Assembly: GCA_009869945.1 (NCBI GenBank)
Contig: WIXG01000292.1
Span: 1 to 64,000, forward strand
Direction: 5' to 3'
Length of the DNA: 64,000 nucleotides
From: Mesaphorura yosii
Taxonomy: Eukaryota > Arthropoda > Collembola > Poduromorpha > Tullbergiidae
The notes under the pieces are model-generated. The model saw only the letters and a list, made by a program, of their open reading frames with translations, searched no databases and had not been told where the DNA came from. A program made the position numbers and the translations under genes. This document shows positions 10,453-22,429 of this stretch, piece by piece; position 1 is the stretch's first letter; each line of letters starts with the position of its first letter.

Positions 10453-12295
10453 TCATCCAAACAGTCCCACGACCCATTTCAGGAAGTCGACGAGGGACGG
10501 TGTAGGAGACGGAAAAGGAAGCGAAAACAGTTCTCTCACGTAGGTCTTCAGCGTGTCACAGACTGGAAATGATTGCAGCATAGTGCAGACTTGCTCCGGG
10601 GCGCAGTCAATGTCGCGGGAGCACACACAATTGTCCAGAAGAGCACAATGGCGTGTGAACGGGTCGAGATTGATTCTGGTGCCCACACCAAGCAACCGGA
10701 GCCCAAAGTCGTTGAGGAAGACTCCGTAAGGATCGTACTGACGCATTTTGCGAAGGAATCGGGCTCGAGTGTGCGGGTGAAACTTCTGGGCGAGAATGGG
10801 TGTGCTGTGGTAGTAGAAGCCTGATTTTCCCCAGTGCGATCGACCGTCGTACTTATTCACCATGGTCTGCATAATGGCCTGGTACGCCGCAATTCCGGTA
10901 CTGGCCGTTCCGTATGCATCTTTCCTCCGTCCGGTGTACCATTCCACGTGCACCGTGTCTCGTCCGTGCGAATTGTCCATCAGAGTGGTTGACCGCCCGG
11001 AAAATCGGAGCAGAATGCCTTGAAGAGGAAAAACTGCCGGTGACTGGTTCAGAATTGCTTTGGTCGACAGCACAAAGCTGGTGAGATCATCCAGTGCGAT
11101 GCTGGCTTCATTGTCGAGGAAGGTGAGGTTGTTGGGTCCGTGCAGCCAGGGACACTGGAACCAGCCGCTCTCACTGCAAATGGGCGCAAACATGAGGTGG
11201 TAGATGCCCACGGCCGGATTCTGCACATTCAGACCGTCTTCTGTGTAGATCGGTACGAAGTCGGGCACCTTTTCCAGGAGCGACTTCTTGGAGAATGCCT
11301 GGAGAATATTCAGTAAGTGAATAGCGTTTGTGGACTGCATGATCTCCATGGCGTTGGATGCAAAGAAATTGTAGGTCTTTGACGTGGATGGTACGTGATC
11401 GTTTGTGAACGCATTTCCGGGAGTGAACACATCCACGATAGTCCAGTTAGCGACCACCACCTGCCCCGACGAAGGAAACCAGTACAGCGACATTTGATCC
11501 ACTTGTCGCGCCATTGCCACGGCGAGCCCATTCGTGAGAATGTCGTCGTTCACAAGGTAATTGTGGGCCAGGACTTTATACAGAGGTGAAGTGGCAAGCG
11601 TGACACTGACGATGATGCCCAACAACCCCAAATGCACTCGGAATGCCTGTAAATCTGACTCTCTCGTAATCACGCGCACTCGCCCCAGCCCGTCCACCAC
11701 CGTCAGACCCACGACCTGCGACGACATGCTCGAACTGTGTCGCACTGACGACCCGTGCGCACCTGTCCCGATGGCGCCTCCGATTGTGATTTTCCCGTAC
11801 CCCGGTGTCGTACGGAATGCACGACCGTAGAGTTGTGCGAAGCTGCAGACGTCTCTAAGGAAGGCTCCTGCCCCGACAGTCACCGTCTGATCCACTTCAT
11901 TGTATTTCATCGCTCGAAATCGCCGCATGTCGACCGGGATTCCGTTCGTACAAATGATGTCGGTCGCCGAGTGTCGGCTGCCGAATGCTTTGACTGTTGT
12001 GTGACGCGCCAACGCTTCGTGCACGATTGCGACCAGTTCGGACAGCGTGCTGGGCGTTCGAATTGGTTCTGAGGGAGTGCAAACAGGGCCCAGCTGGTAA
12101 GCTCCGTAAGCGTGTGGTGCTGTTCTGCAAAATATTACCGTACGCAGATTAGTATTAGATTAGATTTGAGCTCGTCATCAAATAAGGCTCACTCGACCAT
12201 ACTTACAAGAGCGGGTCGGGCGTCATTGACCAACATGTCGTCCACACGCACAAATCCAAGACTACAAGCACCAGTCCAAGGTAGGCTCCCTTCAT
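10453..12295 (-). CDS. secreted L-gulonolactone-oxidase-like FAD enzyme, copy 2
   Basis: Exon 1 is 12295-12207 and encodes a signal peptide (MKGAYLGLVLVVLDLCVW). Exon 2 is 12124-10453. Exon 1 is 89 nt and ends in phase 2, exactly as in copy 1, so the intron is ancestral to the duplication. The product is about 586 residues. It keeps the FAD histidine (FGSRHSATDII), the loop ITIGGAIGTGAHGSS, HWGKSGFYYH and the Cys-rich tail (CALLDNCVC...), ending WVVGLFG. The two copies are clearly related along their whole length and face each other tail to tail. This fits an inverted duplication. Function as for copy 1: probably an extracellular sugar or lactone oxidase; substrate unknown. Confidence 0.85.
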
Positions 12296-13318
12296 CGAAA
12301 CTGGAGGAGGGTAACGAAATGGGAAGTGTGTGGACGCACACGAAATTGAAAACACCGACTGGTCCCTTCCTCATTATCACTCGTTGTGAGAAAAGCCGAT
12401 CAGGCTTATTTTCCCTTTCAACAAGTGTATTTTTAGGTCGGTCCCTTTTCTGACAAAATGCGCCTTAAGGCACACGTACTCGTCAGCGTATCGAAATAAT
12501 TCAATTCATTGAGCATGGAATTCCCGAACCCTGCTCGTCTTGTCTCTTTCTTTTGACCTCAATTTCAATTTGTTCTCGTTCGCTTAGACAATCGTAAAGT
12601 GGTTCCAGATTAAGACTTTAGCACTGTGAAATGATGAGACGACAAGTGAAAACGGGAGTGCGGATTGATGTAACTCGTAGTCAGATATGTAATTTAATGT
12701 GGCCTCATGTTCGAGCATTCTGCTGCACGTAAATCTTAGCATGGCCACAAATCAAATCACTCATTTATATTTCTGCCGAGTTCCAATGAAGCTCACCTTT
12801 GCACATTTTTATGTCTTATTTTTTTCTCTTTTTCCACTCTCTGTTAATAAAATACCATAAAGACCCAAATACCAGACGAGCACGGAACAAAAGAACCTTA
12901 AAATATCATCTGTCGGTCTCGTTTTACTCTTCACTTATATTCAACAGTTTGTGTAATACAAGTAAATACTCTTCCTCCTGTTGATCGTTTACGATCGATA
13001 GTTGATTGTGAGTTATGAGTAATAATTTATTATAAATGGCTTTGTTTTTCTCAGCGGCTGGCTCGTCTCTCTCGCTCTCCTTTCCTCATCTCGAATGCGC
13101 ATTTCTAAGATGTGATAAACCAGTCTTTGTATCTGATTTTTGATCCTGCTAATTAAATTTTTATTTTGTCTCACTTCTGTTCTTAAATCTGAGCAGCCGG
13201 TAGCTGTTGTCAGTTTAATACGTTTAATAATTCACACTTGGCCAGGAACTTTGCTGTGATATCCGTCTTCATTTTGAACCAAACAAACCAGTGTTATTGT
13301 GAAGTCGATGGTACGAGG
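12296..13318. other. divergent promoter region
   Basis: About 1 kb between the starts of oxidase copy 2 (minus) and the CRAL-TRIO gene (plus). It is AT-rich with no exon or repeat identified, and must hold both promoters. Confidence 0.4.
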
Positions 13319-14605
13319 ATGCACCGGGGCAAGCAAAAAGAAGTGGTCGCCGAAATTTCCGCAGTTGAAAACGGCCCGCAACCCACGGCTCACGAGGTCC
13401 AATTAATCCAGCAGGTATGAATCTCGGCCTGATAATTATCTGATCTGCTCAGTCTCAGTTGGCTGCATCAATTGTTAATTGCTTGCGTTGGTCGTGTAGT
13501 TTAGAGAGATTATTTCGGACTTGAACCTTCGTGAGGAAGAGAAGACAGACGACGCGCTACTAAAATGGCTTCGAGGTTAGCAGATTCTTTCGGGCGTCCT
13601 TTTGAAAACATTAATAAGTTTTGTGATTTTCTGATTCTGAGTTTCTAATTTGCCATACAGCTCGAAATTACGACATGCAGGAGGCCAACCAGATGCTCCG
13701 ACGGGTAATTCGGCACCGGAACTCCGACTTTTTGTTTGGGTAATTTGAGAATTTTTACTCAAATGAAATGTTTGTGTTTCATCGACAGTCTTCTCAATGG
13801 CGACTGGAAAATGACATTTACAACATGCTTTACTGGAAACCACCGGAACACTTTTGGGAAGATTACAAATATGAAATCAGTGGCGTAACGAGCACAGGAT
13901 GTCCAGGTAGGCCGCAATCTCAGCCCATTTCGTTAATTAATGCTGGGATTTTGAATTTTCCTCCTGATTCTCGTCTTTCGTCTGGCTACAGTGATTACAG
14001 CGGAATTCGGCAAGTGGGACGTGCGGAAGGCCGCTGAGAGTCCTGAGCGTGACATGTGGCTCAAATATATCGACCTGCTGTTCGCCCAGCTCGACGACCG
14101 CATGAAAAAGTACAATCAGGCCATGAGGAATGTTCCCGACGCGGTCATTGAAACCCAGTTTGTAGTGGTGATGGACGTGGCTGGATTCTCGATGCGTCAG
14201 TTCACATCGTATGCAAGTACGACTTACGTCTGGTTAATCTTTGCATTTGCGTTCGGTCTCTAATTCCCTTGCGTCCATGTGCCAGCAATTAATACGATCC
14301 GTGAGCTAGTGCGTCGGTACGAAGCAAACTACCCCGAGACGCTAAAAACGTGCTACGTTGTCAATGCTTCGAGAGTATTTCAGATGCTGTACTCGATAGT
14401 CAAGCCCATGTTGACCGCACGGACGCTGAGCAAGCTGCAGGTGTTTGGAAGCAACGAGGAGCAGTGGAAGGCCGTGCTGTTGGAGAAGATCCCCGCCAGT
14501 GAGTTGAGCGTGCACTTTGGGGGATCGTACCTGGCTGGACCTGCAGGAGTCGGAAAGCCAAAGGTCCCGGAGACAGTGCCGGAGGAAAATGAAAACGACA
14601 TATGA
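13319..14605 (+). CDS. SEC14-like CRAL-TRIO lipid-transfer protein
   Basis: Six exons in perfect phase: 13319-13414, 13500-13575, 13661-13704, 13789-13906, 13992-14216 and 14286-14605; 292 residues. The CRAL-TRIO N-terminal helix region is seen as DDALLKWLRARNYDMQEANQ. The lipid-binding domain includes FVVVMDVAGFSMRQF, the usual 'vhDveGls' strand. The C-terminus of the domain (CYVVNASRVFQMLYSIVKPML) matches the family pattern of SEC14L and tocopherol-transfer-like proteins. The GOLD domain of longer SEC14L proteins is absent. It should bind a phospholipid or other hydrophobic ligand and move it between membranes. Two aataaa-type signals follow at about 14650-14670. Confidence 0.88.
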
Positions 14606-14866
14606 CGAATTTCTTGGTCAAGTGTCAACTATTTCATTTTATTCAGAGAACAAAATAAAGGCAAAGAATAAAGTTTCACAATTTCACAGTTTCGGCAATT
14701 TCTTAACACACACACATGAGTTAGAATTAACAAGGCACTAGGATCTGCGTCTTAACGAACTCCGAATTCCATACATTCACTTTGTCTGAATCTTGTGGCA
14801 TTGTAACTAATATTATGTGATCGAGCCTTACCAAACTACCAAGCGACAATTTAATTTACCAACCCC

Positions 14867-15963
14867 TTAACACTCTTCCCCACATTGAGGAGAAGGAGAA
14901 GTCCCTTCGTTGGAGTCGCTCGGTGACTCTGAGGTCGAGTCTTCCGGCGGTGGATATGGGTCAGGACCCGACCTGCACGCGTAACGATTTCATATTGAAA
15001 TTCGCAACGATTCTTACTGAAAAAGTGTTGAAACACTATCATCAATTTTTAGACACGTAGCTGGTATTGCTGAGATACTGAAAAATATGGCGTCTGTCAT
15101 CCTGTACTGTTTGACTATTGGTTCGGCATTAATTGCTCATTACTTAAAAATGCACCAAAATGGTGTTACGTGTTCGGCGTGGAATAGAGACCGCGACATC
15201 GATGCTAATTAACTCGTGCCTGTATAGTACTGAAACGCGCTGAAATTACAGCACCTAATGTATGTCATGTAATATGTCCGAGAAGTAAGTTCACGAGCCA
15301 GTGTCAACTCAGTACCAGGAAAGAGCATTGAATTTAGGAAGTGGTCGTAGCGCTGAGTTCGTGCTGATTTGATACCAGTTTCTCGTTGCACGCTGGTCTC
15401 ATTTCTTTCCTTACGGACGCCATGTTGCTTGTATCTTGCCTCGCATTGAATCACCGTCATTCATAGACGAGCTCAGTTTTCATTCGGCTTAAGATAAGCA
15501 GTGACGTAAGAGAAGAGTGATCTAGAGTTAGAAAACCCTGAAGCAAAAATTATGGACTTAAAAAAGTACGCGGTGGTATTTTTTCCAATCGACAACTCAA
15601 TTGAAGTGGTCCCCAGTAATTGGTTGTCAGCAGACCAGAAGAAGTGCCCGTTTCCGGTCATTTTGCCCAAAGGATTTAAAGCAACCTTTTGTGTGCTGAC
15701 CGTGCAGGTCGGGGAAGTTCTTGTTCTTTGAGCATATTTGCGACCCAATGCACATCTTTCTTCCAGGCATCAATAAGGCCATCCCAGCATCGACGGCTTG
15801 CAGCCAAGGATTTATCCGGCGTGTAAGGTTGACAGGAGATCACTCGATCGTTCTTTGGAATTTTTTGGACATACAATTCGGTGTTCTTGTCGTAAGAAAT
15901 TTGTTTAGCTCTTCTTTCGAGTGTTGTTGGGTCTGTCTCCCTGTATGATTTCCTTGTAGCCAT
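14867..15963 (-). CDS. minimal histone stem-loop-binding-protein (SLBP)-like protein
   Basis: Exon 1 (15963-15701) starts at ATG and encodes nearly the whole signature of the SLBP RNA-binding domain: LERRAKQISYDKNTELY, then YTPDK and SRRCWDGLIDAWKKDVH. SLBP binds the 3' stem-loop of replication-dependent histone mRNAs; family proteins show L.RR.KQI.YGKNT..Y, TPNK and SRR.WD..I..W. A phase-2 donor (CACG|gtcagc) joins a final exon at 14972-14867 with a Ser/Pro/acidic tail ending CGEEC. The spliced product is about 122 residues, far shorter than usual SLBPs (roughly 270). If the donor is not used, the frame stops at 15676 after 95 residues. An extra 5' exon is possible because an acceptor-like catacag lies near codon 7. 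TPDK keeps the threonine that is phosphorylated in canonical SLBP. Confidence 0.72.
15552..15731 (+). CDS. 59-codon frame resembling the N-terminus of repeat-family proteins
   Basis: The frame begins MDLKKYAVVFFPIDNSIEVV and continues VPSNWLSADQ...CPFP. The pattern 'YAVV.F..D.S.EVVP..WL......CP.P' is the start of many multicopy arthropod proteins of the DUF4806 / transposon-associated kind. It lies within the intron of, and slightly overlaps, the SLBP-like gene on the opposite strand. The rest of such a protein is not visible downstream, so this is probably a fragment or exon of a degraded element. Confidence 0.35.
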   Translation: MDLKKYAVVFFPIDNSIEVVPSNWLSADQKKCPFPVILPKGFKATFCVLTVQVGEVLVL

Positions 15964-17391
15964 ATCAAATCAGTTTACTTGATCGCGGGGTATGGAGTGG
16001 GTAACCAAACCTGCCCAGACAATCAGCAAAGATATAAATAAATTGAATAATGAAAGTCTAGCAATCGTTGTCTACACACCTCTGCTACTAAAATATTTAT
16101 CTGAGTGATTACTTACTTATCCGGATTACTGGATGCTTTAATGCCACGGGTTCTTAGGCAAATGCAGATTTCCAACCAGAAACCTCATAACGATAAACTT
16201 ATTCATTGATGACTCGCTTTAGACCCCTGCCTCACAGCGTCCAATTCTGTTAGCCGCAAGGTTGTTCGTTCTTTGTGTTTCAGAAATTCCTCGCTCTTTC
16301 AAAATGATCACCTTAATCAAGAAATCATGCAAGGTTTAGTCTCATGTCTCAAGCATTGTAACCAAACCGCATAAAACTCGACGCACACGATGAACCTCTT
16401 GATACTCTGCTCAAAATTCTTAAATTCGCGTTTTGGCCAACTGTTAGTCAAAAATATGTTCATTGTTGTAGCATCATTGTTTTCAGACTGCGGAAAGAAC
16501 TCGAAGAGATAAGGCATGTTGCAAAATATGAGAAAAGCAGCAATTCAGTAAAGTAAAGCAATCTTCAGACCTGAACCGCAATGATGTTGCATCGAGAGAA
16601 GCGAAAAAAGGGGTACAGTTGTAAATTGCAATTTGCAAAGAGACCAAACGCAATGCAATCATGAGCAAGTCCAGGCTGGATGTAGTCGGAATTTTTTCAT
16701 GAATTTTCATACCACGCATGCATTGAATGATGATGACGCGAACCTAGTACAATAGACAAGGCAGAGTGAAGAATCAGCAGATTGCAATCCGCGTCCCAGC
16801 ACTGATAAAACTTTTAGACGAGTACTGCGTAACGGCGAAAGAAGCAATTCTAAATAGATAGAAAAGATTATGAAACAGGAAAACTCGAGACACGAATCGC
16901 TGTTTCGCAGTACAAATATTTGTATTTGTACGAAAGAGTCGGTTACAATCAACCAGTTGTGAGTTTATCCACTCAAGATTCCCGAGACGAGAAGCTGACA
17001 CTGGCGGATTTACTTTTACTTTTCGTCAGCTCAATCTCAATTAGATTGTGCGTCATGTAAATGCGAATGGCTCTGGTTAAAGAGACCGTGCTCAATGAAT
17101 CACCGGTAACGGTAACGCTGTCAAATATAACGACACGTGATTGCATAACGTATAAAAATTCATGCATATTTACGTTCGCGTTGTTAATCTGGCACTGTCA
17201 TATTTGACACACCAACCCTAACCCGGCAGAAATCTCATATTGCGTGCCAGATAGATAAGAGGAAATGAGTATTGTAAAGTGCTGGCCGCGATTTCTATCA
17301 CTCAATAGTAACTCGTATTCCAACTAAAAACAACTCGCTTGCCTTCTCAGGACTCAGGATCCGGACAGAAAGCCCAGCGCCCAGCTCCAGC
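15964..17391. other. intergenic region
   Basis: About 1.4 kb. Short minus-strand frames at 16300-17170 show no domain and no splice-consistent continuation. No repeat is recognised. Confidence 0.4.
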
Positions 17392-18468
17392 ATGCTTCCA
17401 AGCAGGAGAGTTGCCACTACCCTGATTTGTGCCGGGATCCTGATTTATGCCTGCTACCACGTGCTGTTCAGAATCAGCGCGCCGGCACTGCTGAATTACC
17501 AATGTAAGACAAGACGACTTTACGACGAACGGACTGCTTAATTTCAGAATTAGAATAGAAATACCACGTACAAACTTTTTTTTTCATTGACAGGGTGTCA
17601 GGACCACGCCACGCCGCCAGGAGAAGAGTTCATCAAACAGAGGCTACAACAGTCAGAAGAGATTTGGGCCCGCAGCGTGATTGTCCGTCATGAAGCAATG
17701 AAAACTACCAAACTCCCCGATGGTTACTACAACCCGGGAGTGAGTCGTTTCTTCTGGGATTTCTTCTACGCAGCCTTCGATTGTCCGTACTTTGTCGAGC
17801 GAATGGGCAGAGTGGGCGATGGAGGCAAGTGGGTTTGTGGCTTCGACAGAATCACACAGCCTGAACCGGGCACCGACAAATCGTGCGTCGTGTACTCGTT
17901 CGGGATCTCGAATGAAGTGTCGTTCGAGGAGGAAATTCTCAGCCGGACAAAGAAAAACAGTGGGAAGGTGCCTTGCAGGATCCAAATGTACGACCCAACG
18001 ATTGACATCAAGAAGAAAGGGAGTCGTCCGGGAAGTCTGGTTGAAAAATATGGCGAAAGAGCGAAATTTAATCATTTGGGCATCGGAAACAAGACTGATG
18101 GCTCGCTGAGGACACTCGGTGCGGCGATGGCCGAGAATGGAGACGACTGGGCCGATATTCTCAAGGTGGACGTGGAGGGACACGAATTTGAATCGTTCAT
18201 GCAGATTGTTGAAGAGTTTAGAGCCGGGAATCTCCCATTTGGTCAATTACAGCTGGAAATCCACATATACTCCATTAAAGTAAAGAAGCAGGAGCTGCTC
18301 AGTCGATTTGGAGAGTGGTTCCAGATGCTGGAGGATGCTGGACTCCGAGCCTTCCGCCGGGAAGCCAATTACTTCCCAAGCCTGAACAAAAAGCAGGCGG
18401 TTGTTAGCACATTCGAGTACTCATTTATTAATGTGAAAAATACGAGAAATAAATTACTGCATGCTTGA
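17392..18468 (+). CDS. METTL24-like type II membrane methyltransferase
   Basis: Exon 1 is 17392-17503 and exon 2 is 17594-18468, joined in phase 1; 328 residues. A short basic N-terminus (MLPSRR) precedes a signal-anchor helix (VATTLICAGILIYACYHVLF), predicting a Golgi or secretory type II protein. The catalytic part is of the Methyltransf_22 / FkbM-like kind: GDGGKWVCGF, YSFGISNEVSFEEE and ADILKVDVEGHEFES (acidic strand of the SAM-binding fold). METTL24 relatives are poorly characterised, and the acceptor substrate is unknown. The length is typical. An aataaa lies at about 18547. Confidence 0.82.
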
Positions 18469-20061
18469 TATAAAATGAGTTGCAGGCGCTGGGCCTGACC
18501 CTGGCCCTGAATGCATTCAAAATCATTGCCAAATTTGGCTGTCGTATAAATAAATGCGCTTAGGCAATTGGGCAGCTGATATGCTGATTACCAATAACCG
18601 AGTTTTCAGTTTGAGTCTGAATTGTAAATATTCCGTGCCACGCTTCACAAGATCACAAGGCTTCACATTGTATGTAATTTGCATTACACTAAAAATAGTC
18701 CATTTCCATTCGTTATCATCAGTTCTGGTTAGCAGGTGATCACGCTGGGAGAACGAAACAGCTGGGAGTATGAGAAACATGTGGGTCAGTTTGTGTTTTG
18801 TGGGACGAGAGAAGACAGAGACACTATGGACGAATGCATGCAAACCGGGTGTATCGACTACTGTTTACTGACCATTGGCCGACTGAACCTGCGATGATCG
18901 ATTCATACTGCATACGCGTTACAAGGCAAAGGCAAGGGACGCAGACACGTGGAAAGGTGGAAACGTAACTGAGTGTATGCAGGGCAAAGGAGCTCTGCTT
19001 CGAACCCAAAGCTTTTGATCTATTAGAAATTTATTCGTGATCGGTTCTTGTCTTCGATGCATGTGCTAAGCTAAGAATAATAATTTCCCCAGTTTTATGT
19101 TCAGGAGGAATTTTAGCTTAAAGAAGTCAATTAAAGTATTTCATTAAACTTCAAGTGGAGCGAGTGAATATCTGCAATCTTCATAGTTGATTAAATTACG
19201 TTACGTGGACTGATTATAAGGCCAAAAATCATCCGTTTGACGCTGAGCCAACAATTCGAAGAATTGAATTGGCATTTAATCGTTGATGCAGAGGTAAGGA
19301 ATTCCATACGCTTCTTATCAAGTAGGAATCAATCCATATAATTTAAGCATAGGAAAGAAATGAAAGGTTTTATGTACATTGTCAGAATTTTTGGTTCCAG
19401 ATTTGTCACCTGATAAGGGCAAAGGATTCTATTGATGATGTCTAGTGCATAGACGAACAGCACGAACGACAAACGACCGATTTATGTGAAACTTGGCTTT
19501 GCATTGTATCTCAAAACAAGCAACAGCATGTGCTTTGGTTTCTGTGTGCAAGAGAGAGCGAATTAGAAGGTTCTAGCAATTCCGTGTTCCAACGGCTGCC
19601 TGAAGCTGAGTTTCGGGTGCCCGGGCACAAATCCTCATGCATGCAAAACAACGCAGCCCTGAAGCATGGCATGCTTTGTGGTGTTGCCGTAGCCCCGTAG
19701 CATTGAATAGGCATTTTTGCTGTCATGCACCAAAGCGCTTTGGAACACAATACCTCAGAACAAAACGAAACCTGGCTTCAGTCCAACCCAGCACAGTATC
19801 GACCACTTGTTAACTGGGTTCAATACCAGTGAGACAAAGTGAGACGAAACCACTTCTCCAGAAGGTATTTGAAAGAGTTGAGGGAGCGTCTTCAGTCGTT
19901 CAGTCGTGTTTACTTCTTGCTCTGGCTCTCACCAAACATTCTGTTTGCTCTCTACTCACCTCACTTTGTGACAAGATCGAAACAGTTGATTGAACAGACA
20001 CCTCGTCTTGACCTTCATCCATCTTAATTTGTGACAGTTGCAGTTTCTCGTAAAATCAATC
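18469..20061. other. intergenic region
   Basis: About 1.6 kb without a convincing exon. A stretch at 19560-19720 is richer in GC and contains gcatgc-type words. A B-box-like ctgggttcaataccag at about 19814 has no matching A box, so no tRNA is called. Confidence 0.4.
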
Positions 20062-20888
20062 ATGCCAATTGGATGCGCCAAGTGCTTGAAGGGCGTCGCT
20101 GCTTCAATTATTTTTCTGGACGTTGTAAATAAACCTAAAACTCCAAATTATGCAAACTCGTATTCAAACCCAATTCGAGTACTGATATGCTGGTCCTGCC
20201 TGTTTACTGTCTCTCACAGTTCTCGACAATCATATTTGCTTTGTTGTTGGATGGCTTCACTAAAAGCGTTGATTACCCGGCACCTGTCTTCACCAATAAC
20301 ACTCTGGCTGAAAACTGTGAAGTCGACTTGTATTCATTTATCCTCTTTCTTCAAGCTCATAACATCGTTTTCGGATGTAAGTGCTGAGATTTCATTCATT
20401 TAATCGATTAAGCTAAAATCGTGAAATTAAGGCCCTGTCTTATTTCTCGCGATTTGTTAATTGCAGTGGGCTTCTGCGTGTTCTTCCTGGGAGCCTTCAC
20501 TGCTTTGATCGGCAATTATGTAAGTTGGCATTTTTTTTACATATCTTTTTCTTTTATTCTTAACGCTTTCAATTTCAAATTGCTGCATTTTCATTTTCAG
20601 TCCGAGATCGGAACTTACACCAGGCTTAACTTCGTCATCGGGTTTTATGGAATCATTCCCCTGTTTCTCATCCTGGTCCCAATCTTCTACGACCAGGACG
20701 AGTACATTGTTAACTGTGGATGCACGATCATCGGCATCTTGATCATCTACCGCATTATCGTCTGGGTTTGCATGGTCCTCCAAAACTCTCCCAAGGACGC
20801 TTTCGTTGATGTCAACGACGGTGATGGTGCTAGGAAAGGCGAGAAGGCTGGTGACGTGAACGACAAGAAGGCGGCCGTTGCCGTTTAA
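20062..20888 (+). CDS. four-pass membrane protein, unknown
   Basis: Exons 20062-20124, 20220-20376, 20467-20519 and 20601-20888; 186 residues. It starts MPIGCAKCLKGVAASIIF. Four hydrophobic segments are predicted: ASIIFLDVFSTIIFALLL, IVFGLGFCVFFLGAFTALI, NFVIGFYGIIPLFLILVPIF and CTIIGILIIYRIIVWVCMVL. Between helices 1 and 2 is a loop with one Cys and an Asn-X-Thr sequon. The tail is hydrophilic, Asp/Lys-rich and ends KKAAVAV. The topology resembles small tetraspan proteins of arthropods, but no tetraspanin CCG signature is present and no family can be named. Confidence 0.75.
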
Positions 20889-22429
20889 CTGTACGCCTCA
20901 AAAGAAGACGAAGATGATGATGAAGAAAAGATTAAAAGTGTAGTCGAAGTAGAATCAAACGTAGTCTGAAGAAGTAGTTGCATTTGACATTTAATCACTT
21001 ATTCATTTAAATTGCTTTTGCTGTTATGCAATAACGTTCGTTTTAAAAATCTGTGAAATTAGTTGAATTGGCGCCTAGTTTGTAGTTATAGTTTTACATC
21101 CTGTTAGAAATTAATTACCATTACGCAATTGGCATTATCTAATATTCATCTAAACTCATTATTTAAAAATTTATGGTTGATATTTTTCGGTTGGTTTTGA
21201 TTCGGTTCAATAAAATGGGCTTCCACAACAAAATTGTGTTCTCTTCGAAAATTTGATTTAAATCAATTTTGACCTGCCGATCAAAGAGGAAGCCGTTAAT
21301 CTCTTAATGACTAACCGTTGCAAGGAGTATGAGCAATGCTAATTGCTTAATGAACAAAACAGTACTCTTCTGGGCACCTTTCTCATTTCTGATCAAAATG
21401 CTGATTCGAATTGAAAGTTGGCTCCGCCATGTCACCCAAGCTCACTGGGAAACTGTTAACTCTTATTGGTAGATTGATGCTAACTCTAACTTGGTAGAAA
21501 AATGCATGGGGAGAAAAATCCGAGAAAGTGTTTTCTACCAAACATTATTTTGCTGAAGCTACAGCATCGTCCAAAGTCGTTGAATCATTTCATACATAGT
21601 TTATGTGCAAGGCTACGAAATATATCATTACTAGTTAAATTGAATGAGTCACAACTTTCTGTGTCAATGACCATTTTTACGTAAGTGGAAGGATATATGG
21701 CCAACTACCACTGCATTACACTACCCGGCGACAGTGGAAACGGCTTCTTACATTGAGTAAAGTCATTGCAGCGTGCCCCGCACGATTGATTCAACCCACG
21801 AAATTCCTGAGCTGAGAGTGTGAGACGAGCTAAAAATCAGTTTCTCACAAGACACAAGATTTTGACGTTCATTAACTTGAGCTCCTTTGCATTTGGTTGA
21901 CAATGCGAATTCTTAGAATGTAGTTTGATCATTTGGACGTGTCATTCATCTCTTGCCCTACTCACAACATCTGTGGTCGGGCACGGCTAATTCCATTACA
22001 CGTGTGTATGTTATGATTTACCATGATTCATGTTTGATTTTTATTTATACTGAAATTTTCCACAGCTTGGGATCGGATTTAACTTCCTTTCTGCTGAAAA
22101 TGCCTGCTTTCTTTGTGCTTTTTCATACTAATGTGAATCATGAGGAGAGGACAACCATAACCATTCAATATGCGATTAGAAGCTTCCGATAGCAACTGGC
22201 AAGTGTATATTTCTCCCCCTTGAAGTAAACAAGACCATTAATTTTGAAGGATATGACTTTTCAAGTCAACGACAAGCATCAGAGAATTAAAACCGAAGCC
22301 GACGCCACCCGAAGGCTAATTAACAAAAACATGCGACATGTAAACAGGATGCTTTAATTTCTTTAATTTATCCTCGTGTCTCACGTTTGCAGATCTTGGA
22401 ACCAGAATCGATTCAAGAACGGCCCGGAA
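20889..22429. other. intergenic region
   Basis: About 1.5 kb of AT-rich DNA. An aataaa at about 21210 is one candidate polyadenylation site of the upstream gene. No other gene, repeat or RNA is seen. Confidence 0.4.

Noticed and set aside
19780-19840. tRNA B-box-like ctgggttcaataccag
   Set aside because: The flanking sequence does not fold into a cloverleaf and lacks an A box.
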